The position numbers and the translations under genes are program-made. This document shows positions 46,219 through 54,407 of a stretch of DNA of 64,000 bases, in pieces. The DNA is from Hypnocyclicus thermotrophus (GTDB taxonomy: Bacteria > Fusobacteriota > Fusobacteriia > Fusobacteriales > Fusobacteriaceae). The notes beneath the pieces were generated by a model. The model was given only the letters and a program-made list of their open reading frames with translations, made no database searches and was not told where the DNA came from. The stretch's first letter is position 1. Each line of letters begins with the position of its first letter. The stretch covers positions 1 to 64,000 of the forward strand of contig NZ_SOBG01000008.1 in NCBI RefSeq assembly GCF_004365575.1. The letters are read 5' to 3'.

Positions 46219-47355
46219 ATGAATAAACTTATCGATATATTAAATTTTTCTACAGAATATTTAACTAAAAAAAATATTTCAAATCCTAGACTAAATGCCG
46301 AAAAAATTATTTCTGAAGTTTTAGGATTAGATAGAATTATGCTATATGTACATTTTGAAAGACCTATAAATACTCAAGAAAAAGAAAAAATAAAATCTTT
46401 TTTAAAAAAAATTAGTATGGATAATCATTCTAAAAATTTAGAAAAAAAAGAAACTTTAAACTCTGAAATCTTTTTAAACACTCAATCTAATAAAAAATTT
46501 AAAGAACAAAACAGCTTTATTTTTAATGAAAGTATTGAATATCTAAAAAAATATGATATTAAAAATGCTAAACTAGAAGTTGAACTTATTTTTTCTCATA
46601 TTCTAAAAATAAACAGAATGTTATTATCTTTAAATTTTAATAAAAAAATTTCTAAAGAAAATTTAGACAAAATAAAAATTTTATTAAAAAAACGTGCTAA
46701 AGAAAAAATTCCAATACAATATTTATTAGGATTTGAAGAATTTTATGGCTATAAATTCATTGTAAATAAAAATGTTTTAATTCCTAGGCCAGAAACTGAA
46801 TTATTAGTAGAAGAATGTATTAATCTTTTAAAAGATATAACAGAACCTAAAATTCTTGATATTGGATGTGGTAGTGGTGCTATATCTATTACTCTTGCAA
46901 AAGAATTACCAAACTCTAAAGTGATTGGTATTGATATTAGTAAAGAAGCATTAATAGTAGCTGAAGAAAATTGTATATTAAATAATTGTGAAAATTTAAA
47001 ATTTATAAAATCCAATATTTTTGAAAATATTAAATATAAAAGTTTTGATTTAATAGTTTCAAATCCTCCTTATATCCCTAATTATGAGTATAAAGAATTG
47101 CAACCCGAGGTGAAATTACATGAACCAAAACTAGCTCTTGTTGCTGAAAATAATGGATATTATTTTTATGATAAAATATCTAGTGAAGCAAGAACTCATC
47201 TAAAAAATGGTGGTCTTTTAGCATTTGAAATGGGGTATAATCAAAGTGAGAAAATAAAATCTTTTTTAAAAAGAGATAAATATAAAAATATTAAAATAAA
47301 AAATGATTATAATAATATACCTAGAATGATATTTGCAAAAAAAGGAGAAATTTAA
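46219..47355 (+). CDS. prmC: release factor glutamine methyltransferase, duplicated N-terminal domain
   Basis: Methylates the GGQ glutamine of RF1/RF2. The catalytic part is standard: [27 protein letters not shown] motif [11 protein letters not shown] (about 214-224) and NPPY at about 282-285. At 378 aa it is some 95 residues longer than usual. The extra part is a second copy of the N-terminal helical domain: residues about 1-70 ([20 protein letters not shown] ... [15 protein letters not shown]) and about 100-165 ([20 protein letters not shown] ... [12 protein letters not shown]) align by eye. Confidence 0.93.
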   Translation: MNKLIDILNFSTEYLTKKNISNPRLNAEKIISEVLGLDRIMLYVHFERPINTQEKEKIKSFLKKISMDNHSKNLEKKETLNSEIFLNTQSNKKFKEQNSFIFNESIEYLKKYDIKNAKLEVELIFSHILKINRMLLSLNFNKKISKENLDKIKILLKKRAKEKIPIQYLLGFEEFYGYKFIVNKNVLIPRPETELLVEECINLLKDITEPKILDIGCGSGAISITLAKELPNSKVIGIDISKEALIVAEENCILNNCENLKFIKSNIFENIKYKSFDLIVSNPPYIPNYEYKELQPEVKLHEPKLALVAENNGYYFYDKISSEARTHLKNGGLLAFEMGYNQSEKIKSFLKRDKYKNIKIKNDYNNIPRMIFAKKGEI

Positions 47356-48380
47356 TGAATATAAAAGATTTTGACTATCATCTACCAGAAGAATTAATAG
47401 CGCAAAAGCCTATTAATCCAAGAGATAATTCAAAGCTTATGATAGTAGATAAAAGAAATAAATTGATTGAACATAAAATTTTTAAAGATATTATTGATTA
47501 TCTTAATCCAGGGGACGTATTAGTTAGAAATTCTACAAAAGTTATCCCTGCTAGACTCATTGGAAAAAAAGAAACTGGTGGTGTTTTAGAACTTTTTTTA
47601 TTAAAAAGAATTGATTTAAATAAATGGGAAGTTCTTTTAAAACCTGCTAAAAAACTAAAACTTGGACAGAAATTATATATTGGTAAATTAAATGAATTAG
47701 TAGCTACTTTACTTGAAATAAAAGAAGACGGTAATAGGATAGTAGAATTTAAATATAATGGAATATTTGAAGAAATTTTAGATAAATTAGGTGAAATGCC
47801 TCTTCCACCTTATATAAAAGAAAAATTAGAAGAGCAGGATAGATACCAAACTGTTTATGCTCAAAAAGGAGAATCAGTAGCTGCTCCAACAGCTGGTCTT
47901 CATTTTACAGAAGAATTATTAAAAAAAATAGAGGATAAAGGAATTGAAGTAGTAGATATATATTTAGAGGTAGGTTTAGGAACTTTTAGACCCGTACAAA
48001 CTGATAATATATTAGAACATAAAATGCATAGTGAATTTTTCGAAATTCCAGAAAAATCCGCTAATATTATAAATAAAGCTAAATCTGAAGGTAGACGAAT
48101 TATTGCTGTTGGTACAACAAGTGTACGAACTTTAGAATCTTCTGTAGATGAAAATGGTAAAATTATTTCTCAAAAAAATAATACAGAAATCTTTATTTAT
48201 CCAGGATACAAATTTAAAATAGTAGATGCTTTAATTACAAATTTTCATTTACCAAAATCTACTCTTCTTATGCTAGTATCAGCTTTTTCAAATAAAGATT
48301 TTATGATGAGAACTTATAAAAACGCTGTTGAAAATAAATATCGTTTTTTTAGCTTTGGAGATGCTATGTTTATTAAATAG
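47355..48380 (+). CDS. queA: S-adenosylmethionine:tRNA ribosyltransferase-isomerase
   Basis: Queuosine synthesis, 341 aa. The signature segments are [63 protein letters not shown] and [16 protein letters not shown]. The start shares one base with the prmC stop. Other queuosine genes are not in this window. Confidence 0.96.
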   Translation: MNIKDFDYHLPEELIAQKPINPRDNSKLMIVDKRNKLIEHKIFKDIIDYLNPGDVLVRNSTKVIPARLIGKKETGGVLELFLLKRIDLNKWEVLLKPAKKLKLGQKLYIGKLNELVATLLEIKEDGNRIVEFKYNGIFEEILDKLGEMPLPPYIKEKLEEQDRYQTVYAQKGESVAAPTAGLHFTEELLKKIEDKGIEVVDIYLEVGLGTFRPVQTDNILEHKMHSEFFEIPEKSANIINKAKSEGRRIIAVGTTSVRTLESSVDENGKIISQKNNTEIFIYPGYKFKIVDALITNFHLPKSTLLMLVSAFSNKDFMMRTYKNAVENKYRFFSFGDAMFIK

Positions 48381-48392
48381 GGAGTGATAAAA

Positions 48393-48629
48393 ATGCCTAG
48401 TAAAGAAACTATTAAAATTATCAAAGAAATGAGAAATCTTTATAAAAAACTTATTGAAATACAAAAAGAAATCATCACAAAACTAAAACTTGGAAATCTT
48501 AAAAATAGTGAACATATGAAATTAGAATATGAATTAGAACAAAATAAAGAAACTATGGAAAATATTCGAAAATATTTTGCTAAAATTCAATATATTGAAG
48601 AAATCAATAAAAGAATGAAAGAAAATTAA
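48393..48629 (+). CDS. small helical protein, 78 aa
   Basis: Unrecognised. It is Lys/Glu-rich and predicted to be one or two long helices, possibly a coiled coil (KLIEIQKEIITKLKLGNLKN ... YELEQNKETMENI). The ATG at 48393 lies behind AGGGAGTG; a GTG three codons upstream is less likely. It begins 13 bp after queA and is probably co-transcribed. Confidence 0.65.
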   Translation: MPSKETIKIIKEMRNLYKKLIEIQKEIITKLKLGNLKNSEHMKLEYELEQNKETMENIRKYFAKIQYIEEINKRMKEN

Positions 48630-48697
48630 ATATAATAAAGGCTTTTAATATAAAAACTTTTCAAATAGATAGAAAAGTAAAAAAGGAGGAACAAACT

Positions 48698-49081
48698 ATG
48701 AAAAAAATAATTATTATTGGAATAATAATTTTATCATCACTAACATATGCAATGAATTTAGATGTTGAGGCTCTTCTTTATAAAAATACTGAATTTAAAT
48801 TAGCTTCTGATTTAATAAATTTATCATCAAGTGATAGTATCAATTTTAGTTTAGGAGCTGGCTATTTATCTAGCTCATCTACAGGATTTGCTACATTAAA
48901 TATGCTTACTGATTATAATACTTTTATAAATGGTCAAATTGCTCTTAGAATTGGTTCTACTTTTACATCATCTCTTTATCTAGCTACTGATATATCTTTA
49001 TCTCAAGGAAACTTTGCTCCAATAATTTCTTATAATTTTAATGGTGATGTAATCGGACTTGGGCTTAGACTAAATTTTTAA
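48698..49081 (+). CDS. small outer-membrane-like beta protein, 127 aa
   Basis: Signal peptide about 1-18 (IIIGIIILSSLTYA). The mature ~110 residues alternate hydrophobic and polar residues in strands such as NFSLGAGYLSSSS, ALRIGSTF and DVIGLGLRLNF, ending in Phe, which is typical of outer-membrane barrel C termini. It may be a six-strand-size barrel or fragment. Function is unknown. AAAGGAGG precedes the ATG. Confidence 0.65.
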   Translation: MKKIIIIGIIILSSLTYAMNLDVEALLYKNTEFKLASDLINLSSSDSINFSLGAGYLSSSSTGFATLNMLTDYNTFINGQIALRIGSTFTSSLYLATDISLSQGNFAPIISYNFNGDVIGLGLRLNF

Positions 49082-49099
49082 TACAAAAGGAGTTACACT

Positions 49100-49648
49100 A
49101 TGAGAATTGTTGCAGGAATTGCTAAAAATAGAAAATTAAAAACTAGAAAAGGTCATGATACAAGACCTACTCTCGAAAAAATAAAAGAATCTTTGTTTTC
49201 TATAATATTTCCATATGTGGAAAACAGTAATTTTTTAGATTTATATAGCGGTACAGGAAATATAGCTTTAGAAGCAATAAGTCGAGGTGCTAAAAGAGCT
49301 ATAATGATAGAAAAAGACCCTGAAGCATTAAAAATAATTATTGAAAATGTAAATAATTTAGGCTTTGAAAACAAATGTAGAGCATATAAAAATGATGTTT
49401 TTAGAGCTATTGATATATTGGGTAAAAAAAATGAAAAATTTGATATAATATTTATGGACCCTCCTTATCATGATGAAATATGTGAAAAAGTAATAAAAAG
49501 AGTTTTAAAAAATGAACTTTTAAAAGAAGATGGCATAATAATTGCTGAACATTTTATTGCTGAAAAAATGCCAGATTCTATTGGTGAATTGAATAAAATT
49601 GATGAAAGAAATTATTCTAAAAAAGTATTAACTTTTTATAGTAGATAA
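49100..49648 (+). CDS. rsmD: 16S rRNA (guanine-N2) methyltransferase RsmD
   Basis: 182 aa, Rossmann methyltransferase for G966. MRIVAGIAKNRKLKT, RPTLEKIKESLFSII, FLDLYSGTGNIALEA (SAM motif I), MIEKD and the catalytic IIFMDPPYHD (DPPY) are all present. CoaD, its frequent partner, is not adjacent. Confidence 0.95.
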   Translation: MRIVAGIAKNRKLKTRKGHDTRPTLEKIKESLFSIIFPYVENSNFLDLYSGTGNIALEAISRGAKRAIMIEKDPEALKIIIENVNNLGFENKCRAYKNDVFRAIDILGKKNEKFDIIFMDPPYHDEICEKVIKRVLKNELLKEDGIIIAEHFIAEKMPDSIGELNKIDERNYSKKVLTFYSR

Positions 49649-49697
49649 TATATACTTAAAAAAATATCTTTATTATAAGGATTTGGAATCCTCATAA

Positions 49698-49832
49698 AGG
49701 ATAAATAAACAATCTGAAAAACAATATATTGATTTAAGATTAAAATTTTTGAATAAACTAATAGCAATTAATAAAAAAATAAAAGATTTCAAATCAAAGA
49801 GACAGGAGTGTTTTTATATTGGCACGTGGTAA
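49698..49832 (+). other. open stretch without start codon between rsmD and xseB
   Basis: The 170-bp gap holds a stop-free frame (49698-49829) coding a Lys/Ile-rich helical peptide (KQYIDLRLKFLNKLIAINKK), with no ATG/GTG/TTG near its 5' end and a TAA just upstream. It runs into xseB in another frame. It may be a decayed small gene or chance. A short inverted repeat AGGATT/AATCCT lies at about 49678-49692. Confidence 0.3.
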
Positions 49833-50049
49833 AAGTTTTGAAGATAACTTAAAAGAAATAGACAATCTAATAAATGAAATTGAAAACAATGAAAATCTTT
49901 CTCTAGATGAATCAATTAAAAAATATGAAAAAGCTATGAAGTTAATACAAAACTGTAGCCAAATACTAGAAAAATCAGAAGGAAAAGTCCTAAAAATTAA
50001 AGAAGAGAACGGAAAATTGATTTTTAGTGAATTTAAAAAGGGGGAATAA
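49819..50049 (+). CDS. xseB: exodeoxyribonuclease VII small subunit
   Basis: 76 aa, two helices forming a hairpin. SFEDNLKEIDNLINEIENNE, LSLDESIKKYEKAMKLI and NCSQILEKSEGKV are the family pattern. It starts with TTG, with AGGAG 10 nt upstream. The large subunit gene xseA is not in this window. Its stop shares one base with ispA (TAATG). Confidence 0.9.
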   Translation: MARGKSFEDNLKEIDNLINEIENNENLSLDESIKKYEKAMKLIQNCSQILEKSEGKVLKIKEENGKLIFSEFKKGE

Positions 50050-50942
50050 TGTCTACTAATCTTAAAACTAAATTTGAATATTATAAAAATTTAACTAATA
50101 CTAATCTTGAAAATTTTTTTAATGAATTAAATTATCCACAAATTATTTCATCAGGAATGAAATATTCTGTATTGAATGGTGGAAAAAGACTTAGACCTTT
50201 TTTACTTTTAGCTACTCTTGAAATGTTAAATATTGATATAAAAAAAGGTATTCCTAGTGCTTGTGCAATAGAGCTTATACATTCATATTCTTTAGTTCAT
50301 GATGATTTACCTGCACTAGATAATGATGATCTTAGAAGAGGAAAACTGACTACTCATAAAAAATACGGAGAAGCAAATGGAATTTTAATTGGTGATGCTC
50401 TTCTTACCCATGCTTTTTATCTTTTATCTGAAAAGAATTTAAATATTTTGTCAGCAGATAAAATTGTAAAAATAATCTCATTAACTTCAAAATATGCTGG
50501 AATTAACGGTATGATAGGTGGCCAAACCATTGATATCGAATCAGAAAACAAACAAATAGATCTTCCTACTTTGCAATATATTCATACACATAAAACAGGA
50601 AAAATGATATTATTGCCTATTGAAATAGCTATAATTATTGCTAATTTAGATGATGTAAAATCTAATGTATTAAAAGAATATGCTGAAATAATAGGCTTAA
50701 CTTTTCAAATAAAAGATGATATTTTAGATATTGAAGGAGAAATTGATAAAATAGGAAAACCTATCGGTAGTGATTTAGAGCTAAATAAATCTACTTATCC
50801 GTCTATTTTTGGACTTGAGAAAACTAAAGAAATTTTACAAGAAAAAACTAAAGAAGCTAAAGAGCTTTTATTAAATACTTTTGGAGAAACTTCTAAAATT
50901 TTAATTGAATTAGCTGATTTTATTGCAAATCGTGATAACTAG
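50049..50942 (+). CDS. ispA: polyprenyl (farnesyl-type) diphosphate synthase
   Basis: Head-to-tail isoprenoid synthase, 297 aa. GGKRLRPFLLLA, the first Asp-rich motif HDDLPALDNDDLRRGK (DDxxxxD type), and the second DDILD in FQIKDDILDIEG. Placement after xseB is conserved widely and supports farnesyl/geranylgeranyl diphosphate synthesis. Confidence 0.93.
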   Translation: MSTNLKTKFEYYKNLTNTNLENFFNELNYPQIISSGMKYSVLNGGKRLRPFLLLATLEMLNIDIKKGIPSACAIELIHSYSLVHDDLPALDNDDLRRGKLTTHKKYGEANGILIGDALLTHAFYLLSEKNLNILSADKIVKIISLTSKYAGINGMIGGQTIDIESENKQIDLPTLQYIHTHKTGKMILLPIEIAIIIANLDDVKSNVLKEYAEIIGLTFQIKDDILDIEGEIDKIGKPIGSDLELNKSTYPSIFGLEKTKEILQEKTKEAKELLLNTFGETSKILIELADFIANRDN

Positions 50943-50956
50943 AAAGAGAGGAAATT

Positions 50957-52183
50957 ATGTCAAATCTAAACAAAACTCCTACGGCGAATAGATTGCATAT
51001 AGCAATATTTGGTAAAAGAAATATGGGAAAATCTACTCTTATTAATGCTCTTACTAATCAAAATATCGCTATTGTATCTGATTTTGCTGGGACAACTACG
51101 GATCCTGTTTCTAAAGCAATGGAAATATTACCTATTGGTCCTTGTGTTATTATAGATACTGCTGGTATTGATGATGTAGGAGAACTCGGAAATCTTAGAA
51201 TACAAAAGTCTATCGATGTAATTAAAAAAACAGATATAGCGTTGTTAGTAATAGATTATAATGGCTTTAATAATTTTGATTATAAAATAATGGAACTTTT
51301 AAAAGAGAATAATACAAAATTTATTGTAGTTGTAAATAAAACAGATATTCAATCTATAAGTAATGAATTTAAAACCGATTTAAATAATTATAAATATATC
51401 GAATTATCTGCAAAAAATAAAACTAAAATTAATGAACTAAAAGAACTTATTATAAAACACTCACCTAAAAGTTTTGAACAACCTTCAATTTTAGGAGATC
51501 TTATTTCTCCTGGTGATGATATTATTCTTGTGATTCCTATTGATACAGGTATGCCTAAAGGTAGGCTTATTTTACCTCAAGTTCAAACAATAAGAGATAT
51601 TTTAGATAATGATGGGATAATTCATATAAGTAAAGAACGTGAGCTTCGTTGGACTTTAGAAAATCTTAAAAAAAAGCCAAAATTAGTAATAACCGACTCA
51701 CAAGAATTTGCTAAAGTTAGTGCGGATACTCCTGACGATATATTACTTACTTCATTTTCTATACTTTTCGCTAGGTACAAAGGAGATCTTTTTGAATTAG
51801 TAAAAGGAGCTAAAGTACTTAAAAATCTTAAACCAAATGATAAAGTTCTTATTGCAGAAGCTTGTACTCACCATGCTCAACCTGATGACATTGGAAAAGT
51901 TAAAATTCCTCGTTGGATAAAACAAAATATAGAGCCTGAAATAGAATTTGATTTTTGTTCTGGAAGAGATTATCCAAATAATTTAACAAACTATAAATTA
52001 GTTATTCATTGTGGTGGGTGTACTTTAAATAGAAAAGAGATGCTTAATAGAATAGAAGCTTCTACAAAAAATGGAGTTCCTATAATAAATTATGGTCTAT
52101 GCATTGCTACTATTCATGGAATACTTGATAGAGCATTAAAACCATTTGAAGAAGTTTATCTTGAATGGCTTGATTCAGAATAA
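50957..52183 (+). CDS. hydF: [FeFe]-hydrogenase maturation GTPase HydF
   Basis: Scaffold on which the 2Fe subcluster is built, 408 aa. The GTPase domain has FGKRNMGKSTLINAL, DFAGTTTDPV, DTAGIDD and NKTD. The C-terminal cluster-binding part has EACTHHAQPDDIG and HCGGCTLNRKEM, giving the CxH...CxxC 4Fe-4S ligands. This implies that the cell makes an [FeFe]-hydrogenase, although hydE, hydG and hydA are not in this window. Confidence 0.95.
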   Translation: MSNLNKTPTANRLHIAIFGKRNMGKSTLINALTNQNIAIVSDFAGTTTDPVSKAMEILPIGPCVIIDTAGIDDVGELGNLRIQKSIDVIKKTDIALLVIDYNGFNNFDYKIMELLKENNTKFIVVVNKTDIQSISNEFKTDLNNYKYIELSAKNKTKINELKELIIKHSPKSFEQPSILGDLISPGDDIILVIPIDTGMPKGRLILPQVQTIRDILDNDGIIHISKERELRWTLENLKKKPKLVITDSQEFAKVSADTPDDILLTSFSILFARYKGDLFELVKGAKVLKNLKPNDKVLIAEACTHHAQPDDIGKVKIPRWIKQNIEPEIEFDFCSGRDYPNNLTNYKLVIHCGGCTLNRKEMLNRIEASTKNGVPIINYGLCIATIHGILDRALKPFEEVYLEWLDSE

Positions 52184-52201
52184 TTATAAAAGGGGAAATT
52201 T

Positions 52202-52804
52202 ATGTACGAATATTTATTTGGTAAAATAGTTAAAAAAAAAGTAGATTCAGTAATTTTAGATATAAATAATATTGGCTATAGAATTTATATATCATTAAAT
52301 ACATATGAAAAAATAAGTAATGAAAAAGTAAAATTATATATTTATTCTCATATAAGAGAAGATGCTTATGTTTTATATGGATTTTATAGTGAAACTGAAA
52401 GAAATTTTTTTGAAAAATTAGTAAATATAAGTGGTGTTGGTCCCAAACTTGCAATTGCTATTTTATCAACATTTACAGTTAAAGATTTAAAAACAATAAT
52501 ACTCAATAATGATATAAATTTATTAAAAAAAGTTCCTGGACTTGGGCCTAAAAAAGCTCAAAAATTAATTTTTGAAATACAAGATAAAATTGATTATAAA
52601 TTTAACCTAGAGGAAAATTTTGAAACAAAAGATAGTATCCATATTGAAAATTTAAAAGATGATATTTATTTAGCAATGGAATCTCTTGGATATAATAAAA
52701 AAGATATAGACAAATTTATTGATTCTGAAAAAATAAATAATTACAATTCTATCGAAGAAGCAATAAAAGATATTTTAAAAACTATTCAAAGTAAAAAAAG
52801 ATAG
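52202..52804 (+). CDS. ruvA: Holliday junction DNA helicase subunit RuvA
   Basis: 200 aa. N-terminal OB domain (MYEYLFGKIVKK...YIYSHIREDAYVLYGF), two helix-hairpin-helix motifs (NISGVGPKLAIAIL and KVPGLGPKKAQKLIFE) and the C-terminal three-helix domain that contacts RuvB. ruvB is not adjacent. Confidence 0.95.
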   Translation: MYEYLFGKIVKKKVDSVILDINNIGYRIYISLNTYEKISNEKVKLYIYSHIREDAYVLYGFYSETERNFFEKLVNISGVGPKLAIAILSTFTVKDLKTIILNNDINLLKKVPGLGPKKAQKLIFEIQDKIDYKFNLEENFETKDSIHIENLKDDIYLAMESLGYNKKDIDKFIDSEKINNYNSIEEAIKDILKTIQSKKR

Positions 52805-52812
52805 GGGGTACA

Positions 52813-53712
52813 ATGAATATAACTGATAGGAGTAAGGAAGCTAATAGAATTACTATTATTGGTTCTATAGAAAATTTATTCCTTACAATATTTAAACTTT
52901 TTGCTGGAGTTATTGGAAATAGTAGTGCTATGTTAGCTGATGGAATACATTCTCTTTCAGATTTTAGTACGGATTTTATAGTTATTCTTAGTTTTATATT
53001 TTCAAAAAAACCAGAAGATAAAGACCATAATTATGGTCATGGTAAGATAGAAACACTTTCTACTGCAATTATAAGCATCATATTAATATATGTAGGACTT
53101 ATGCTTATGAAAACTGGTAGCTTAAAAGTTTATTCTATTTTAAATGGTACTAATTTATCTCCACCAAAAAGTATCGCTGTTTGGGCTGCTTTTTTATCTA
53201 TTGTAATCAAAGAAATAATGTATCGACAAACTTTATATGTTGCCAAAAAAATAGATAGTTCTATATTAAAAGCCAATGCATGGCATCACAGATCGGATGC
53301 TTTTTCATCTTTTGGTACTTTTATTGGGATTGGGATTGCTTTTTTATTTGGTCATAAATGGATAATTTTTGACCCTATTGCTTCTATAATAGTTAGTTTA
53401 TTTGTTATAAAAGTAGGATTATCTATACTTTATACTACTGTAAATGAATTAATTGAAGGGGCTTTAGATGAAGAAGAGACTAAAAAAATAGAAAATATAA
53501 TTTCAAGTTGTAATGAAATTATTAATTATCATGATCTTAAAACAAGAAGAATAGGAAATAGTATAGCAATAGAATTTCATATATTAGTTAATAGAAATTA
53601 TTCTTTTGTAAAAGTACATGATATTACAGAATCAATAGAAAATAATCTGAAAAAAGCCTTTAGTAATCAACATCTATATATATCGATACATATGGAGCCT
53701 AGTGAAAAATAA
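52813..53712 (+). CDS. cation diffusion facilitator (divalent metal efflux)
   Basis: 299 aa, six transmembrane segments. The metal-site signatures are ADGIHSLSDFSTD in TM2 and AWHHRSDAFSS in TM5, and NYGHGKIETL lies between. The cytoplasmic dimerisation domain starts near residue 210 (IENIISSCNEIINYHDLKTR). The first site residues (H, D / H, D) favour Zn/Mn/Fe; I cannot fix the metal. Confidence 0.92.
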   Translation: MNITDRSKEANRITIIGSIENLFLTIFKLFAGVIGNSSAMLADGIHSLSDFSTDFIVILSFIFSKKPEDKDHNYGHGKIETLSTAIISIILIYVGLMLMKTGSLKVYSILNGTNLSPPKSIAVWAAFLSIVIKEIMYRQTLYVAKKIDSSILKANAWHHRSDAFSSFGTFIGIGIAFLFGHKWIIFDPIASIIVSLFVIKVGLSILYTTVNELIEGALDEEETKKIENIISSCNEIINYHDLKTRRIGNSIAIEFHILVNRNYSFVKVHDITESIENNLKKAFSNQHLYISIHMEPSEK

Positions 53713-53720
53713 TTTTATAT

Positions 53721-53753
53721 AAATAAGGACTTGAAAATTCAAGTCCTTATTTT
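53721..53753. terminator. bidirectional terminator
   Basis: AATAAGGACTTGAA and TTCAAGTCCTTATT form a ~15-bp stem with a 2-nt loop. It overlaps the pgmB stop and serves both the efflux gene and the mal operon. Confidence 0.88.
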
Positions 53754-54397
53754 AATATTTCATCTAAATTAATATCTTTTATCTTATTATATACAAAATC
53801 TGCTTTTTTAAAATCCTCTTTTTTACCTATTGCTACACCTAACATTCCAGCACTTTTAGCAGCCTCTATTCCTGCTAGCGCATCCTCTACTACAACACAT
53901 TTTCCAGGAGAAATATTCAAATTTTTAGCTACATATAAAAATAGATCTGGAGCTGGTTTACTTTTATCTACACTATATCCATCGCCTATAAAATCAAATA
54001 TTTCTTCAATTCCAAGATTTTTTATAACTGCTTTTGCATTTTTACTTGCAGAACCAAGGGCTATTTTTATATTTTTATTTTTTAATCTATTAAATATCTC
54101 TGTAATCCCTTCTATTAAGTCATTTGGAGTAACTTTTTGAATAAGCTGTTTATATCTTTCATTTTTTTCCGTTGCCCATTCTATTAGTTCAATTTCTGAT
54201 ACATCATCTTTTTTATTATATTCCATTATTATTTTTATCGAATCCAGTCTTGAGACTCCTCTAAGTTTTTCATTAACCTCTCTATTAAACAAAAGTCCTT
54301 TATCATCACAAAGCTCTTTCCAAGCTAAATAATGATATTCTGCTGTGTCTGTAATAACTCCATCTAAATCAAAAATAAATAGTTCAATATCTCTCAT
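53747..54397 (-). CDS. pgmB: beta-phosphoglucomutase
   Basis: HAD-family mutase converting beta-glucose-1-phosphate to glucose-6-phosphate, 216 aa. Nucleophile and acid/base Asp lie in FDLDGVITDTAEYHYLAWKEL (DxD). RGVSRLDSI, LGSASKN, DKSKPAPDLF and VVEDALAGIEAAKSAGM follow. It lies 10 bp after the GH65 phosphorylase, which produces its substrate. Confidence 0.94.
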   Translation of the reverse strand: MRDIELFIFDLDGVITDTAEYHYLAWKELCDDKGLLFNREVNEKLRGVSRLDSIKIIMEYNKKDDVSEIELIEWATEKNERYKQLIQKVTPNDLIEGITEIFNRLKNKNIKIALGSASKNAKAVIKNLGIEEIFDFIGDGYSVDKSKPAPDLFLYVAKNLNISPGKCVVVEDALAGIEAAKSAGMLGVAIGKKEDFKKADFVYNKIKDINLDEILK

Positions 54398-54407
54398 TTT
54401 TTCACCT

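Noticed and set aside
48384-49081. Toxin-antitoxin pair formed by the small helical and small exported proteins
   Set aside because: The second protein has a clear signal peptide and barrel-like strands, and the first matches no antitoxin pattern; there is a 68-bp gap between them.
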